This document shows, in pieces, positions 23,649 through 31,642 of a DNA stretch of 41,475 nucleotides. The notes under the pieces are model-generated. The model was not told the origin of the DNA. It saw only the letters and a list, made by a program, of their open reading frames with translations, and ran no database searches. Position 1 is the first letter of the stretch, and each line of letters starts with the position of its first letter. Origin of the DNA: 43-108 sp001915545 (GTDB lineage: Bacteria > Bacteroidota > Bacteroidia > Bacteroidales > Bacteroidaceae); assembly GCA_902491215.1 (NCBI GenBank), contig CABUGV010000032.1, forward strand, positions 1 through 41,475, read 5' to 3'. The position numbers were made by a program, and so were the translations under genes.

Positions 23649-24734
23649 TCAATCAGGCATTTTAGCCTTCAGATACAATTTTCTGACAAACTTCATATCA
23701 TGCTCAACCATTATACGCACAAGTTCCTCAAAAGAGGTCTTGCGAGGGTTCCAGCCAAGCACCTTACGTGCCTTTGTAGGATCACCAAGCAACTGCTCAA
23801 CTTCGCAAGGTCTGAAATATTTAGGATCGACTTCAACCAAAACACGACCTGTAGCCTTATCTATTCCTTTCTCGTCCAATCCTTTTCCTTGCCATTCCAA
23901 ATCAATACCACAATATTTAAAAGCCAAAGTAGCAAACTCTCTGACAGTATGATATTCGCCTGTTGCTATTACAAAATCATCAGGTTCCGGCTGCTGAAGT
24001 ATCAGCCACATACACTCTACATAATCCTTTGCATATCCCCAATCTCGCAAAGCATCAAGATTACCTAAATAAAGCTTGTCCTGAAATCCTTGTACTATGC
24101 GTGTTGCAGCCAAAGTTATCTTGCGAGTAACGAAATTCTCACCTCGTCTTTCACTCTCGTGGTTGAAAAGAATACCGTTAACGCAATACATACCATAGCT
24201 TTCACGATAATTTTTCATTATCCAATAAGCATACAACTTTGCAACACTGTACGGAGAACGCGGATGGAATGGTGTTGTTTCACGCTGAGGAACCTCTTCA
24301 ACTTTTCCAAAAAGTTCTGAAGTGGAAGCCTGGTAAATCCTGCATTTGTTGTCCAACCTGTTTATACGAACCGCCTCCAAAAGACGCAATACACCAACGG
24401 CATCGGTATCGGCTGTATATTCAGGAACATCAAAACTTACCTTGACATGGCTCTGCGCAGCTAGATTATATATCTCTGTCGGCTGAACTTCACCTATAAT
24501 CCTTATCAAGGAACTTGAATCTGTCATATCAGCCCAATGAAGTTCTACCAAACGAGACTTCTTTGTATCACGAACCCATTCATCAAGATACAAATGCTCA
24601 ATACGGCCAGTATTGAACGATGAAGAACGGCGCAACAGTCCATGTACCTCATAACCTTTCTCAATCAGGAATTCAGCAAGATACGAACCATCCTGCCCGG
24701 TTATACCGGTTATCAATGCAACTTTTCTATCCAT
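23649..24734 (-). CDS. gmd: GDP-mannose 4,6-dehydratase
   Basis: Catalyses the first step of GDP-fucose synthesis, making GDP-4-keto-6-deoxymannose from GDP-mannose. At 361 residues it is normal in length. Signatures are ALITGITGQDGSYLAEFLI (NADP-binding), NLAAQSHVKVSFDVPEYTA, the catalytic STSELFGKVEE with YSVAKLYAYW (YxxxK), LFNHESERRGENFVTRKIT, and the GNLDALRDWGYAKDYVE substrate loop. It is followed by fcl. A promoter-like element lies 53-60 bases upstream. No defects are seen. Confidence 0.97.
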   Translation of the reverse strand: MDRKVALITGITGQDGSYLAEFLIEKGYEVHGLLRRSSSFNTGRIEHLYLDEWVRDTKKSRLVELHWADMTDSSSLIRIIGEVQPTEIYNLAAQSHVKVSFDVPEYTADTDAVGVLRLLEAVRINRLDNKCRIYQASTSELFGKVEEVPQRETTPFHPRSPYSVAKLYAYWIMKNYRESYGMYCVNGILFNHESERRGENFVTRKITLAATRIVQGFQDKLYLGNLDALRDWGYAKDYVECMWLILQQPEPDDFVIATGEYHTVREFATLAFKYCGIDLEWQGKGLDEKGIDKATGRVLVEVDPKYFRPCEVEQLLGDPTKARKVLGWNPRKTSFEELVRIMVEHDMKFVRKLYLKAKMPD

Positions 24735-24786
24735 ATAATAAAAAATAACTAAGCTTCTATTCTAAAATGCCATATCAGGCTATGCA

Positions 24787-24794
24787 CAAATGTA
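24787..24794 (-). promoter_or_regulatory. Possible -7 element of gmd-fcl
   Basis: TACATTTG on the minus strand fits TAnnTTTG. Transcription would start near 24780 with a 45-base leader. No convincing -33 element is present. Confidence 0.4.
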
Positions 24795-24867
24795 ACAATA
24801 AAAAACCACACTTTAAAACCATCTTGTCAAAACCTGATATTTTCAACGGTACCGACGCACATATGGA

Positions 24868-24914
24868 TATAAAAAAGATGCGGTACAGGCAACCGTTGCC
24901 ACAACCGCATCTTT
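24868..24914 (-). terminator. Terminator of trpS
   Basis: AAAGATGCGGT (24874-24884) and ACCGCATCTTT (24904-24914) form an 11-pair stem, topped by an inner GGCAAC/GTTGCC stem; read on the minus strand it continues into TTTTTT. It is about 26 bases after the trpS stop. Confidence 0.88.
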
Positions 24915-24939
24915 ATCAATGTATTATTACTAATCTTCA

Positions 24940-25929
24940 TCAATATACTCTGAAGCCGATAATCTTACGAACCTCCTTCAGTGTTGCAGAAGCACTCTCT
25001 CTAGCCTTTTCGGCTCCAGCAAGTGCTATCTTATCCAGCAGTTCAACGTTTGCAGAATACTCGGCTATACGTTCTCTGATTGGAGCAACTGTCTTCTCGA
25101 GGTCTTCAGCAAGCTGCTTCTTCATATCACCGTAACGCAAAGTACAATCGTTCCACTTTGAATCAAAATAATTGTATGTATCTTCAGACGATACGACCTG
25201 CATCAATGTAAACAGATTCTGTATCACATCAGGCTTAGGGCTGTTCATTTCCTGAGGACCATTGTCTGTCACAGCACGCATAACCTTTTTCTTAAGTGTC
25301 TTGGCATCATCTTTGAGATAGATACAATTACCTTCAGACTTTCCCATCTTGCCAGAACCATCCAAACCAGGAATCTTTATTGCATGGTCACTGAAGTAGA
25401 AATTCTGTGGTTCTGGGAAAAACTCAACATTATAGATATTGTTGAATCGTCTTGCACATTTACGTGCCATCTCCATATTTTGTTCCTGATCTTTTCCTAC
25501 GGGTACCTTGACAGCCTTGTGCTGCAAGATATCGGCCGCCATCAAAGTTGGATAAGTAAACAATCCGGCGTTGACATTATCAGGCTGTTGTCTGGCTTTC
25601 TCTTTAAATGTCGTAACACGTCCCAGCTCTCCTAGATATGTATTCATATTAAGATAAAGATAGAGTTCCAATGTTTCTCTGACATCGCTCTGAACATATA
25701 TCGTACATTTATCAGGATCCATACCGCAAGCCAAATATTCTGCAAGAATAGTGCGCACGCTTTTCTGGATATTTTCAGGAGTCGGATGTGTCGTCAACGA
25801 ATGCCAATCAGCAATGAAGAACATACAATCGTATTCATCCTGCATCTTGACAAAACTCTTAACAGCTCCATAATAATTACCTAAATGAAGATTTCCCGTA
25901 GGACGGATTCCGCTAACAACTTTTTCCAT
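24940..25929 (-). CDS. trpS: Tryptophanyl-tRNA synthetase
   Basis: A class I aminoacyl-tRNA synthetase charging tRNA-Trp. The 329-residue protein has SGIRPTGNLHLGNYYGAV with the HxGN form of the HIGH motif, FIADWHSLT, VGKDQEQNMEMARKCARRF, and the KMSKS loop in the form GSGKMGKSEGN, where Gly replaces the first Ser. The C-terminal helical tail (KQLAEDLEKTVAPIRERIAEY) is complete. The promoter lies about 145 bases upstream, giving an unusually long leader with a short Trp-containing reading frame and a 12-bp palindrome. It ends at a strong terminator and is probably monocistronic. Confidence 0.96.
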   Translation of the reverse strand: MEKVVSGIRPTGNLHLGNYYGAVKSFVKMQDEYDCMFFIADWHSLTTHPTPENIQKSVRTILAEYLACGMDPDKCTIYVQSDVRETLELYLYLNMNTYLGELGRVTTFKEKARQQPDNVNAGLFTYPTLMAADILQHKAVKVPVGKDQEQNMEMARKCARRFNNIYNVEFFPEPQNFYFSDHAIKIPGLDGSGKMGKSEGNCIYLKDDAKTLKKKVMRAVTDNGPQEMNSPKPDVIQNLFTLMQVVSSEDTYNYFDSKWNDCTLRYGDMKKQLAEDLEKTVAPIRERIAEYSANVELLDKIALAGAEKARESASATLKEVRKIIGFRVY

Positions 25930-25941
25930 TATAATATCGAT

Positions 25942-26007
25942 TTAAAACATATTAAATACAAGAGAAGCATACACCTCCATTGCCGTATACCAAGAGACAC
26001 CCGTCAT
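25942..26007 (-). CDS. Possible 21-residue leader peptide upstream of trpS
   Basis: In the trpS leader, ATG 26007 opens a frame that starts MTGVSWYTAM, has a Trp codon at position 6, and ends at TAA 12 bases before the trpS ATG. A stop codon (TAG) lies three codons upstream in frame, so it is not the tail of a longer frame. One Trp codon is modest support for attenuation, and the ORF may be chance. Confidence 0.3.
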   Translation of the reverse strand: MTGVSWYTAMEVYASLVFNMF

Positions 26008-26012
26008 GACGG
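26001..26012. promoter_or_regulatory. Perfect 12-bp palindrome in the trpS leader
   Basis: CCGTCATGACGG is a perfect 12-bp palindrome that spans the start codon of the short leader ORF. It could be a small operator or RNA hairpin element; no binding protein is suggested. Confidence 0.4.
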
Positions 26013-26073
26013 TCTAAACAAAAACCAGCAAGGATTGTTTTAATCAGTCTGCCTGATGCCTCTTTACGAACTG

Positions 26074-26081
26074 CAAATATA
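26074..26081 (-). promoter_or_regulatory. Possible -7 element of trpS
   Basis: TATATTTG followed by GC on the minus strand matches TAnnTTTG and would start RNA near 26067, 138 bases before the trpS ATG. The -33 element is not clear. Confidence 0.5.
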
Positions 26082-26170
26082 GACATTTTCAGCATTCACC
26101 TAACAAACACTTGCTATAAAAAACAGTCTTCATCAAATATACGCTCATGCAGGAAATGCAGATTTATATA

Positions 26171-26203
26171 AAACAAAAAAGGCCGGCATCAAATGCCGAC
26201 CTT
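26171..26203 (-). terminator. Terminator of the OmpA-family gene
   Basis: AAGG-CCGGCAT (26179-26189) pairs with ATGCCGA-CCTT (26193-26203) with one mismatch around a tight CAA loop. Read on the minus strand it ends in TTTTTTGTTT, 37 bases after the stop codon. Confidence 0.9.
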
Positions 26204-26239
26204 AAAATTTATGTAGTAATTGTCTATCTATAAACTCGA

Positions 26240-27397
26240 TTATTTAAGTTCAATCACTGCACGACGGTTAAGAGTGTATGGAGTAACATCGTTTACACCA
26301 CCGATACCCTTAACTTCGATCTTATCACGGCTGACACCAAGATTTACGAGCTCATCAGCTACAGCCTTAGCACGGCCTTCAGAAAGCTTCTGGTTGTAAG
26401 CAGAAGAACCAGTCTTGCTGTCTGCAGATCCAGCGATAACAACTTTGCATCCAGAGTTCTTGATTGTAGTTGCCAAAGACTCGAGGTTAACAAGATCCTT
26501 CTTAGACTGCAACTTAGTAGAATTCAAGTTGAAGAATACAGAAGTAGGAGCACTTGTTACAACATTAACCTTAGTTTCTGTCTGCTTAGGCTGCTTAGCC
26601 AACTGTGCACGAAGATCTGCGTTGATCTGACGCTCACGATCGAGGTCTGAACGCAACTTAGCCAAAGCCTCTTCGCTTGAAGCTGCCAATGCATTGTAAG
26701 CATCTACGCTGACAGCCTTAGTCCATGTAGACTTACCAAGGTTGAACTGAACACCGACTTCACCTACGAGGTAACCGCTAGTGCCGTTCTTGCCAGAACC
26801 TTCAGCAACACCTGTAAAGTTCTTAGTTGTAAATCTGTAAGCAACATCCAAATAGATATTGAGAAGCTTGCTTACCTTCCAAGTATTTTCGATACCTGCG
26901 CCCAAAGTTGGAACATAGTTTGATGTATCAAAATTACGTACAACACCAGCACCAACATAAGGAATGAAGTTCCATACACGGTTCTCATTGTATCCGAAGA
27001 ACATATTGCTCAAATTGAACTGAACATCACCGTAAATTGCTCCGTAGCCACCAGCTTCGAAGTCAGGTGTCCAACCACCATTTACAGGTCTGTTGTTGTC
27101 ATTCTTAATAATGCCGTTTTCCCAGTTCAACTTCAAGCGAAGTCCCAAACCTGGAGTAAACCACTTACCGGCAGCAACGTTTACGCCCCATGAATCACCT
27201 TTTGGAAACACTTCGGAGAAGTCACATCCATAAGGATTCTGCAGAGACATGTCCACACCGACCTGAATGTACCAGTTGGACCAAAATGAATTGGTAGCAA
27301 CACGATACTTGGAAGGTGTTTCAATTGATGTAGTCTGAGCATTAACTCCTAAACTACCAAGGCCGACCAAAGCCAGCGCAATCATTAACTTTTTCAT
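26240..27397 (-). CDS. OmpA-family outer membrane protein
   Basis: A 385-residue major outer-membrane protein. The signal peptide MKKLMIALALVGLGSLGVNA is followed by a beta-barrel domain (about 35-220) rich in alternating aromatic strands (WYIQVGVDMSLQNPYG, YIDVAYRFTT-like segments). A linker coiled coil (about 235-265, SEEALAKLRSDLDRERQINA) leads to a C-terminal OmpA/MotB peptidoglycan-binding domain (about 280-385). That domain has SVFFNLNST, the NQKLSEGRAKAVADELVNLGV helix and NRRAVIEL with the conserved Arg. Gene codon use is notably regular, with repeated AAC, GTA and CTT choices, as expected for an abundant protein. It has a long leader and its own terminator. Confidence 0.93.
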   Translation of the reverse strand: MKKLMIALALVGLGSLGVNAQTTSIETPSKYRVATNSFWSNWYIQVGVDMSLQNPYGCDFSEVFPKGDSWGVNVAAGKWFTPGLGLRLKLNWENGIIKNDNNRPVNGGWTPDFEAGGYGAIYGDVQFNLSNMFFGYNENRVWNFIPYVGAGVVRNFDTSNYVPTLGAGIENTWKVSKLLNIYLDVAYRFTTKNFTGVAEGSGKNGTSGYLVGEVGVQFNLGKSTWTKAVSVDAYNALAASSEEALAKLRSDLDRERQINADLRAQLAKQPKQTETKVNVVTSAPTSVFFNLNSTKLQSKKDLVNLESLATTIKNSGCKVVIAGSADSKTGSSAYNQKLSEGRAKAVADELVNLGVSRDKIEVKGIGGVNDVTPYTLNRRAVIELK

Positions 27398-27541
27398 AAC
27401 ACTTTATTTTAAAAAAACATAACTGTTGACTTTTCTATAGCTTTCCGCCCAGAATCATCGACCGTTCAGCGCCTCAACATCAACATAAAATCAACTGACG
27501 TCGGTTCTAAATACGTCAAGATGCCATATATGAAGTCGAGA

Positions 27542-27549
27542 CAAAGGTA
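27542..27549 (-). promoter_or_regulatory. -7 element of the OmpA-family gene
   Basis: TACCTTTG on the minus strand is the commonest Bacteroidetes -7 form. Transcription from near 27535 would give a 138-base leader, in keeping with stable mRNAs of abundant outer-membrane proteins. The -33 region is AT-rich (TTTAA-type) but not exact. The remaining DNA to mutL (27550-27698) holds no gene I can support. Confidence 0.65.
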
Positions 27550-27698
27550 ACATTTTTAGTTTAAACTAAGTCACATTAGCTAAAAAATCTTATATAAATA
27601 ACGCTATCCAATATTTTTTGTTCACAAAAAAGTCAACAAAGCACAGGCAAATCGACATAAAATTTGAAAAGCAGTACTTTCTAGACCACAAAAAGGCA

Positions 27699-29588
27699 TC
27701 ACACGTTAAAATTTTTGTCAATATCGGAATGCTTTATTATATAAAAGACCAATTTGCCATCAGGAGTACGCATAGGCACTTTCGATCGGAAAAGAGAATT
27801 AAGAAGTTCCTCCATCTCCATATCTGAAAGAACCTGCCCATATACTATAGAGGCCGACTTTGCCAGTGAGAGCGAAATAGACGTGCGCAACGTTTCTTTT
27901 AGATCTCCGCCCGTCTCTCTTGCTTCCGCAATCATCTCGTGAATCATGTCTACAGGCTTTAATCCTTCTGTGTCGGATGGAACGCCATTAATAGAATATG
28001 TACCTCCACCAAGATCTGAGAAGTCAAAACCTAAATATGATAAATCATCCTTGATATTCTCAAACATGACATTCTCAATCTTGGAAAGCTGTACAATTTC
28101 CGGAAACAGCACACCTTGAGAAACAGACTTCTTTGCTATTATGTTTGACATAAAACGGTCGAAAAGCACTCTGACGTGTGCCCTATGCTGATCAACAAGC
28201 ATCAGCCCTGACTTCACCGGAACGACAATATAGCGTCCTTTATACTGAAAATGAGGGACTGAAAAATCCGAATCGCTCATTTCATCAGTAGAACAACTTT
28301 CCCAAAGTGCCCCAGAAGAAATTTCCACCGGTTTATCATCAGATTCTACATTGTCGGCAACTACATCATCATCCAATACATTGTGAGAAGCACGTGTAGA
28401 TTTTGCAGAAGTCCCAGCTTCCTTATCATACAGTACTTGCCAATCAAAATCTTTTTTCTGATACCCGCTCCCTGAATTTTTAAACGGATTGTACGAAGCA
28501 ATATGCGGCTCCATTATAGGGCGGACAATCTCAGCAGAAGTTCCGAATGTAGGTATATCCGGACGTCCGTCAACATCAAAATCGATTGTAGGAACATCGC
28601 AGAACTTTCCCAACGATTCCTTTATAGATGCATGAAGCACCTGCCATATTGGCTGTTCGTTGTCAAATTTTATTTCAGTTTTTGTTGGATGAACATTTAC
28701 ATCGATTGTTGATGGATCTACCGAGAAATACAGGAAGTATGAAACATGTTCTCCGACAGGTATAAGCTTGTCGTATGCCGCCATTACCGCACTATTAAAA
28801 TAAGGATGCTTCATGTAGCGCCCGTTGACAAAAAAGAACTGGCGATTCCCCTTTTTCTTTGCAGATTCCGGCTTACCTATATATCCGGAAATCTTCACCA
28901 AAGATGTTTCCACGTCAACAGGAAGCAGATCACCGTTTATTTTCCTCCCGAAGACATCAACGATTCGTTGTCTCAATGATGAAGATGCAAGATTATACAT
29001 TTCATTGCCATTATTGTAAAGGCAAAATGAAACGTCAGGATGTACTAGGACGATGCGCTCAAACTCTGCTATTATATTGCTCAATTCTGTCTGATTCGCC
29101 TTCAGAAACTTTCTGCGTGCAGGTACATTGTAAAACAAGTTCTTGACAGAAAAGTTACATCCCACAGGACAAGAAACCGGTTCTTGGCATTCTACTGCAG
29201 AACCGGATATACGGATAAAAGTTCCAAGATCGTCTTCTTCCCTTCGTGTTTTCAGCTCGACCTGAGCCACAGCGGCTATAGAAGCCAACGCTTCGCCTCT
29301 AAAGCCCATTGTCGTTAAAGCGAAAAGATCTGAAGCCTTTGAGATTTTAGATGTTGCATGACGTTCAAAAGAAAGCCTTGCGTCAGTTTCAGACATGCCT
29401 GTTCCATCATCAATAATCTGCACACACGTCTTACCGCCGTCTTCGACTGCAATCTTTATGTTCGAAGCCTTTGCATCAATAGAATTCTCAACCATTTCCT
29501 TGACTATCGATGCAGGCCTTTGAACCACCTCACCGGCGGCTATCTGGTTTGCAACAGAATCAGGAAGCAAATGAATAATATCCATCAT
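27699..29588 (-). CDS. mutL: DNA mismatch repair protein MutL
   Basis: The mismatch-repair matchmaker of 629 residues. The N-terminal GHKL ATPase has AAGEVVQRPASIVKEMVENS, DDGTGMS and TMGFRGEALASIAAV; the transducer domain has KRKG-like GNRQFFFVNGRYMKHP and VDVNVHPTK-type TIDVNVHPTKTEIKF. A poorly conserved linker (about 350-440) precedes the C-terminal dimerisation domain. There the region corresponding to the nuclease motif reads VDQHRAHVRVLFDR, lacking the Glu residues of the DQHAxxExxxxE endonuclease motif, so nicking activity is doubtful. Its ATG overlaps the stop of the small membrane protein gene by four bases (ATGA). It ends the PpiC-SurA-OstA operon. Confidence 0.95.
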   Translation of the reverse strand: MMDIIHLLPDSVANQIAAGEVVQRPASIVKEMVENSIDAKASNIKIAVEDGGKTCVQIIDDGTGMSETDARLSFERHATSKISKASDLFALTTMGFRGEALASIAAVAQVELKTRREEDDLGTFIRISGSAVECQEPVSCPVGCNFSVKNLFYNVPARRKFLKANQTELSNIIAEFERIVLVHPDVSFCLYNNGNEMYNLASSSLRQRIVDVFGRKINGDLLPVDVETSLVKISGYIGKPESAKKKGNRQFFFVNGRYMKHPYFNSAVMAAYDKLIPVGEHVSYFLYFSVDPSTIDVNVHPTKTEIKFDNEQPIWQVLHASIKESLGKFCDVPTIDFDVDGRPDIPTFGTSAEIVRPIMEPHIASYNPFKNSGSGYQKKDFDWQVLYDKEAGTSAKSTRASHNVLDDDVVADNVESDDKPVEISSGALWESCSTDEMSDSDFSVPHFQYKGRYIVVPVKSGLMLVDQHRAHVRVLFDRFMSNIIAKKSVSQGVLFPEIVQLSKIENVMFENIKDDLSYLGFDFSDLGGGTYSINGVPSDTEGLKPVDMIHEMIAEARETGGDLKETLRTSISLSLAKSASIVYGQVLSDMEMEELLNSLFRSKVPMRTPDGKLVFYIIKHSDIDKNFNV

Positions 29589-29893
29589 AAGCCGAAGTTG
29601 AATGTAAAGTTACTAGAGTACAAAAATTTTGCTATCAAAATAAGTATTACAATTATCATAAGCAGCATACCGTTTGACAGACGCTTACGCCCGCTTTCCT
29701 TTCTTCGCTTGAGATGCTTGGTTGCACCAACGAATTTTCCACGTATATCTTCAGGAGAGAAAGGTTTCGGTGGAATCATACCCAGTTCGCGTTTGGCATT
29801 TTCTTCAATCTTTGCGAGCTTTTCCTTTCTCTCGTCGTAGTAAATATAAGTATGCTTATACTGACGTGGTTTGTTTACTTTAAATAGCCCCAT
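29585..29893 (-). CDS. Small single-pass membrane protein upstream of mutL
   Basis: A 102-residue protein with a basic cytoplasmic N-terminal part (KPRQYKHTYIYYDERKEKL, then KPFSPEDIRGKFVGATKHL) and one C-terminal hydrophobic helix (about 75-91, GMLLMIIVILILIAKFLYS). It resembles the small conserved protein found between OstA and mutL in other Bacteroidales, but I know of no function. It overlaps mutL by four bases and follows the OstA-like gene after 87 bases. The C-terminal membrane anchor suggests that most of the protein lies in the cytoplasm. Confidence 0.78.
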   Translation of the reverse strand: MGLFKVNKPRQYKHTYIYYDERKEKLAKIEENAKRELGMIPPKPFSPEDIRGKFVGATKHLKRRKESGRKRLSNGMLLMIIVILILIAKFLYSSNFTFNFGL

Positions 29894-29980
29894 ATATCAA
29901 CCTTACATTTAATCATTAGTAAAAAATTTGTAAAAGACTCACTTCCGCACATTCACGCATGGAAATCAACAGAGCAAGCA

Positions 29981-31642
29981 CTATTTGATGTCCTCAAGTT
30001 TCTGCAAAGGCACAACACGCTTTTCTGTAGTCTTAAGCATTTTATCAGCGGTTTTGCTTCGCCAGACAAAAATATCATTTTTATCTTTTGGCCTTATATA
30101 ATCAAACCATGCGAATCCAACCAATTTGCTCTTGTCAGCAGGTGTCTTTTCCAACGGGTACATCGTACCGACAGAAGCAGGCATCCAAATCTTTTCTACC
30201 TTTTTATCCTTAAGGTACAATATCAATTTTGACGTCTCTGTATAGTTTACACCTATACGCGTACCATCATTCTCTGCCATGTAATATACTACATATACAT
30301 TTCCATGCGCTTCTGAACGATAAACTTCTCCATCGCGGAAATAAGAAAACATTTCCTTACCTGCCACCTGATTATAAGATACCGAATCCAGCTGTTCAAC
30401 AGTCATAGCCTGATTAATCACATGAACAGAATCAATTGTACTATCATTATTGTACACGCGTATTTCCTCCCCGAACAACTGCTGGTTTACGTTCCAAATT
30501 ATTGGCTGTCCGTAGAGATAAGTACAATATTCTTCAGATTTTGACACCATTGAGTCACACACAGCCTGAATATCTGTTCTATACATCCTGACCTTATGGT
30601 AACAATGCAGATGTCTATAAACAGAATCTGTATCCATGTTGTATGTAAACATCTTCAGCGTATCGCCGTGGATGTATAATGTATCGCCACTCGAATATTC
30701 CATCACGACAGCGCTGTCGGTCGCCATGAAATAACCTGTCGAGTCATTGTACATGCAATAATTGCTTTTAAGCATACTAAGATTCTCATCATCTGTAACT
30801 ACAACATTACTGAAAGCCTCGCTTACCGCAAGTTCCTTGTTATAGTGCATGCTGTCAGCAACAATCTTACGCATATCCCTGATTATGTACGAACGGTCCA
30901 TAAGATCAGCTGTTCCATTCTTAGTATCATAGTTGCCACGCAAACCGTAAACAAAAGTTCCATCTTTTGCATTGATGTTTGTCGGACTGACAATCTTTGC
31001 GATTTCAGTAGCTGAATTATAGAACAATGTATCTGAAACCATTGTAAAATTTGGATTAGTCAGCTCTACATTGTCTGTAAAAAATGCCTCATGAAGATAA
31101 GGAGTATATTGTCCCCAATCCGAAACCAGAACATTTTCACCGTCATACAGCGTACCACCATTCATGAACATTCCGACATCATAGATTCTGTCATAATCAA
31201 GATGTTCCGTGACCAGTCTTGTTTTCTTATGATCTAGCTGCACACGGCCTCTGGCTTTAGCTGTCATGAATACACCATTGTAATAAAGGGTATCGCTGTT
31301 CAATGAAAGTGTATCCCCCTGAACCATTTTCACATGTCCGAATGCATCAAAGGAGTTTTCATCCTTATAATATTTTGCACTGTCGCAATATAAGAATGCT
31401 CCCTCGTGGCTCAAAGCAACATTGCCGACCAAAACATCAGCACGCGGATCATCACTGTTCTTATACAATATATCTGAATGTATAAGTTCTATTTTCTTAT
31501 CAGATCTGCTTCGTCCGTCATTTATATCATCTGGAACCAAAGCATACAGAAACATTGCTCCCAGCATCCATACGGAGCATAGGAACAAAGTTCTGAGCTT
31601 AAAAGCAAAAATATATCTTTTGATAAAGTCCTTCAAAGTCAT
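29981..31642 (-). CDS. OstA-like protein (LptA/LptD N-domain family)
   Basis: A 553-residue exported protein with an N-terminal membrane/signal segment (FKLRTLFLCSVWMLGAMFLYAL, about 14-35), then repeated LptA/OstA-type beta strands: LVGNVALSHEGAFLYCDSA, FDAFGHVKMVQGDTL, SDTLYYNGVFMTAKARG and DTLFYNSATEIAKI. Family members bind LPS in the periplasmic bridge to the outer membrane. In Bacteroidetes this larger protein is probably a lipopolysaccharide transport factor, though that is inferred from the fold. The start ATG overlaps the SurA stop by four bases. The neighbouring parvulin genes, which fold outer-membrane proteins, support an envelope-biogenesis role. Confidence 0.85.
   Translation of the reverse strand: MTLKDFIKRYIFAFKLRTLFLCSVWMLGAMFLYALVPDDINDGRSRSDKKIELIHSDILYKNSDDPRADVLVGNVALSHEGAFLYCDSAKYYKDENSFDAFGHVKMVQGDTLSLNSDTLYYNGVFMTAKARGRVQLDHKKTRLVTEHLDYDRIYDVGMFMNGGTLYDGENVLVSDWGQYTPYLHEAFFTDNVELTNPNFTMVSDTLFYNSATEIAKIVSPTNINAKDGTFVYGLRGNYDTKNGTADLMDRSYIIRDMRKIVADSMHYNKELAVSEAFSNVVVTDDENLSMLKSNYCMYNDSTGYFMATDSAVVMEYSSGDTLYIHGDTLKMFTYNMDTDSVYRHLHCYHKVRMYRTDIQAVCDSMVSKSEEYCTYLYGQPIIWNVNQQLFGEEIRVYNNDSTIDSVHVINQAMTVEQLDSVSYNQVAGKEMFSYFRDGEVYRSEAHGNVYVVYYMAENDGTRIGVNYTETSKLILYLKDKKVEKIWMPASVGTMYPLEKTPADKSKLVGFAWFDYIRPKDKNDIFVWRSKTADKMLKTTEKRVVPLQKLEDIK

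Noticed and set aside
25930..26067. T-box riboswitch in the trpS leader
   Set aside because: No T-box consensus (TGGNACCGCG-like) or stem-I features could be found, and T-boxes are not typical of Bacteroidetes.
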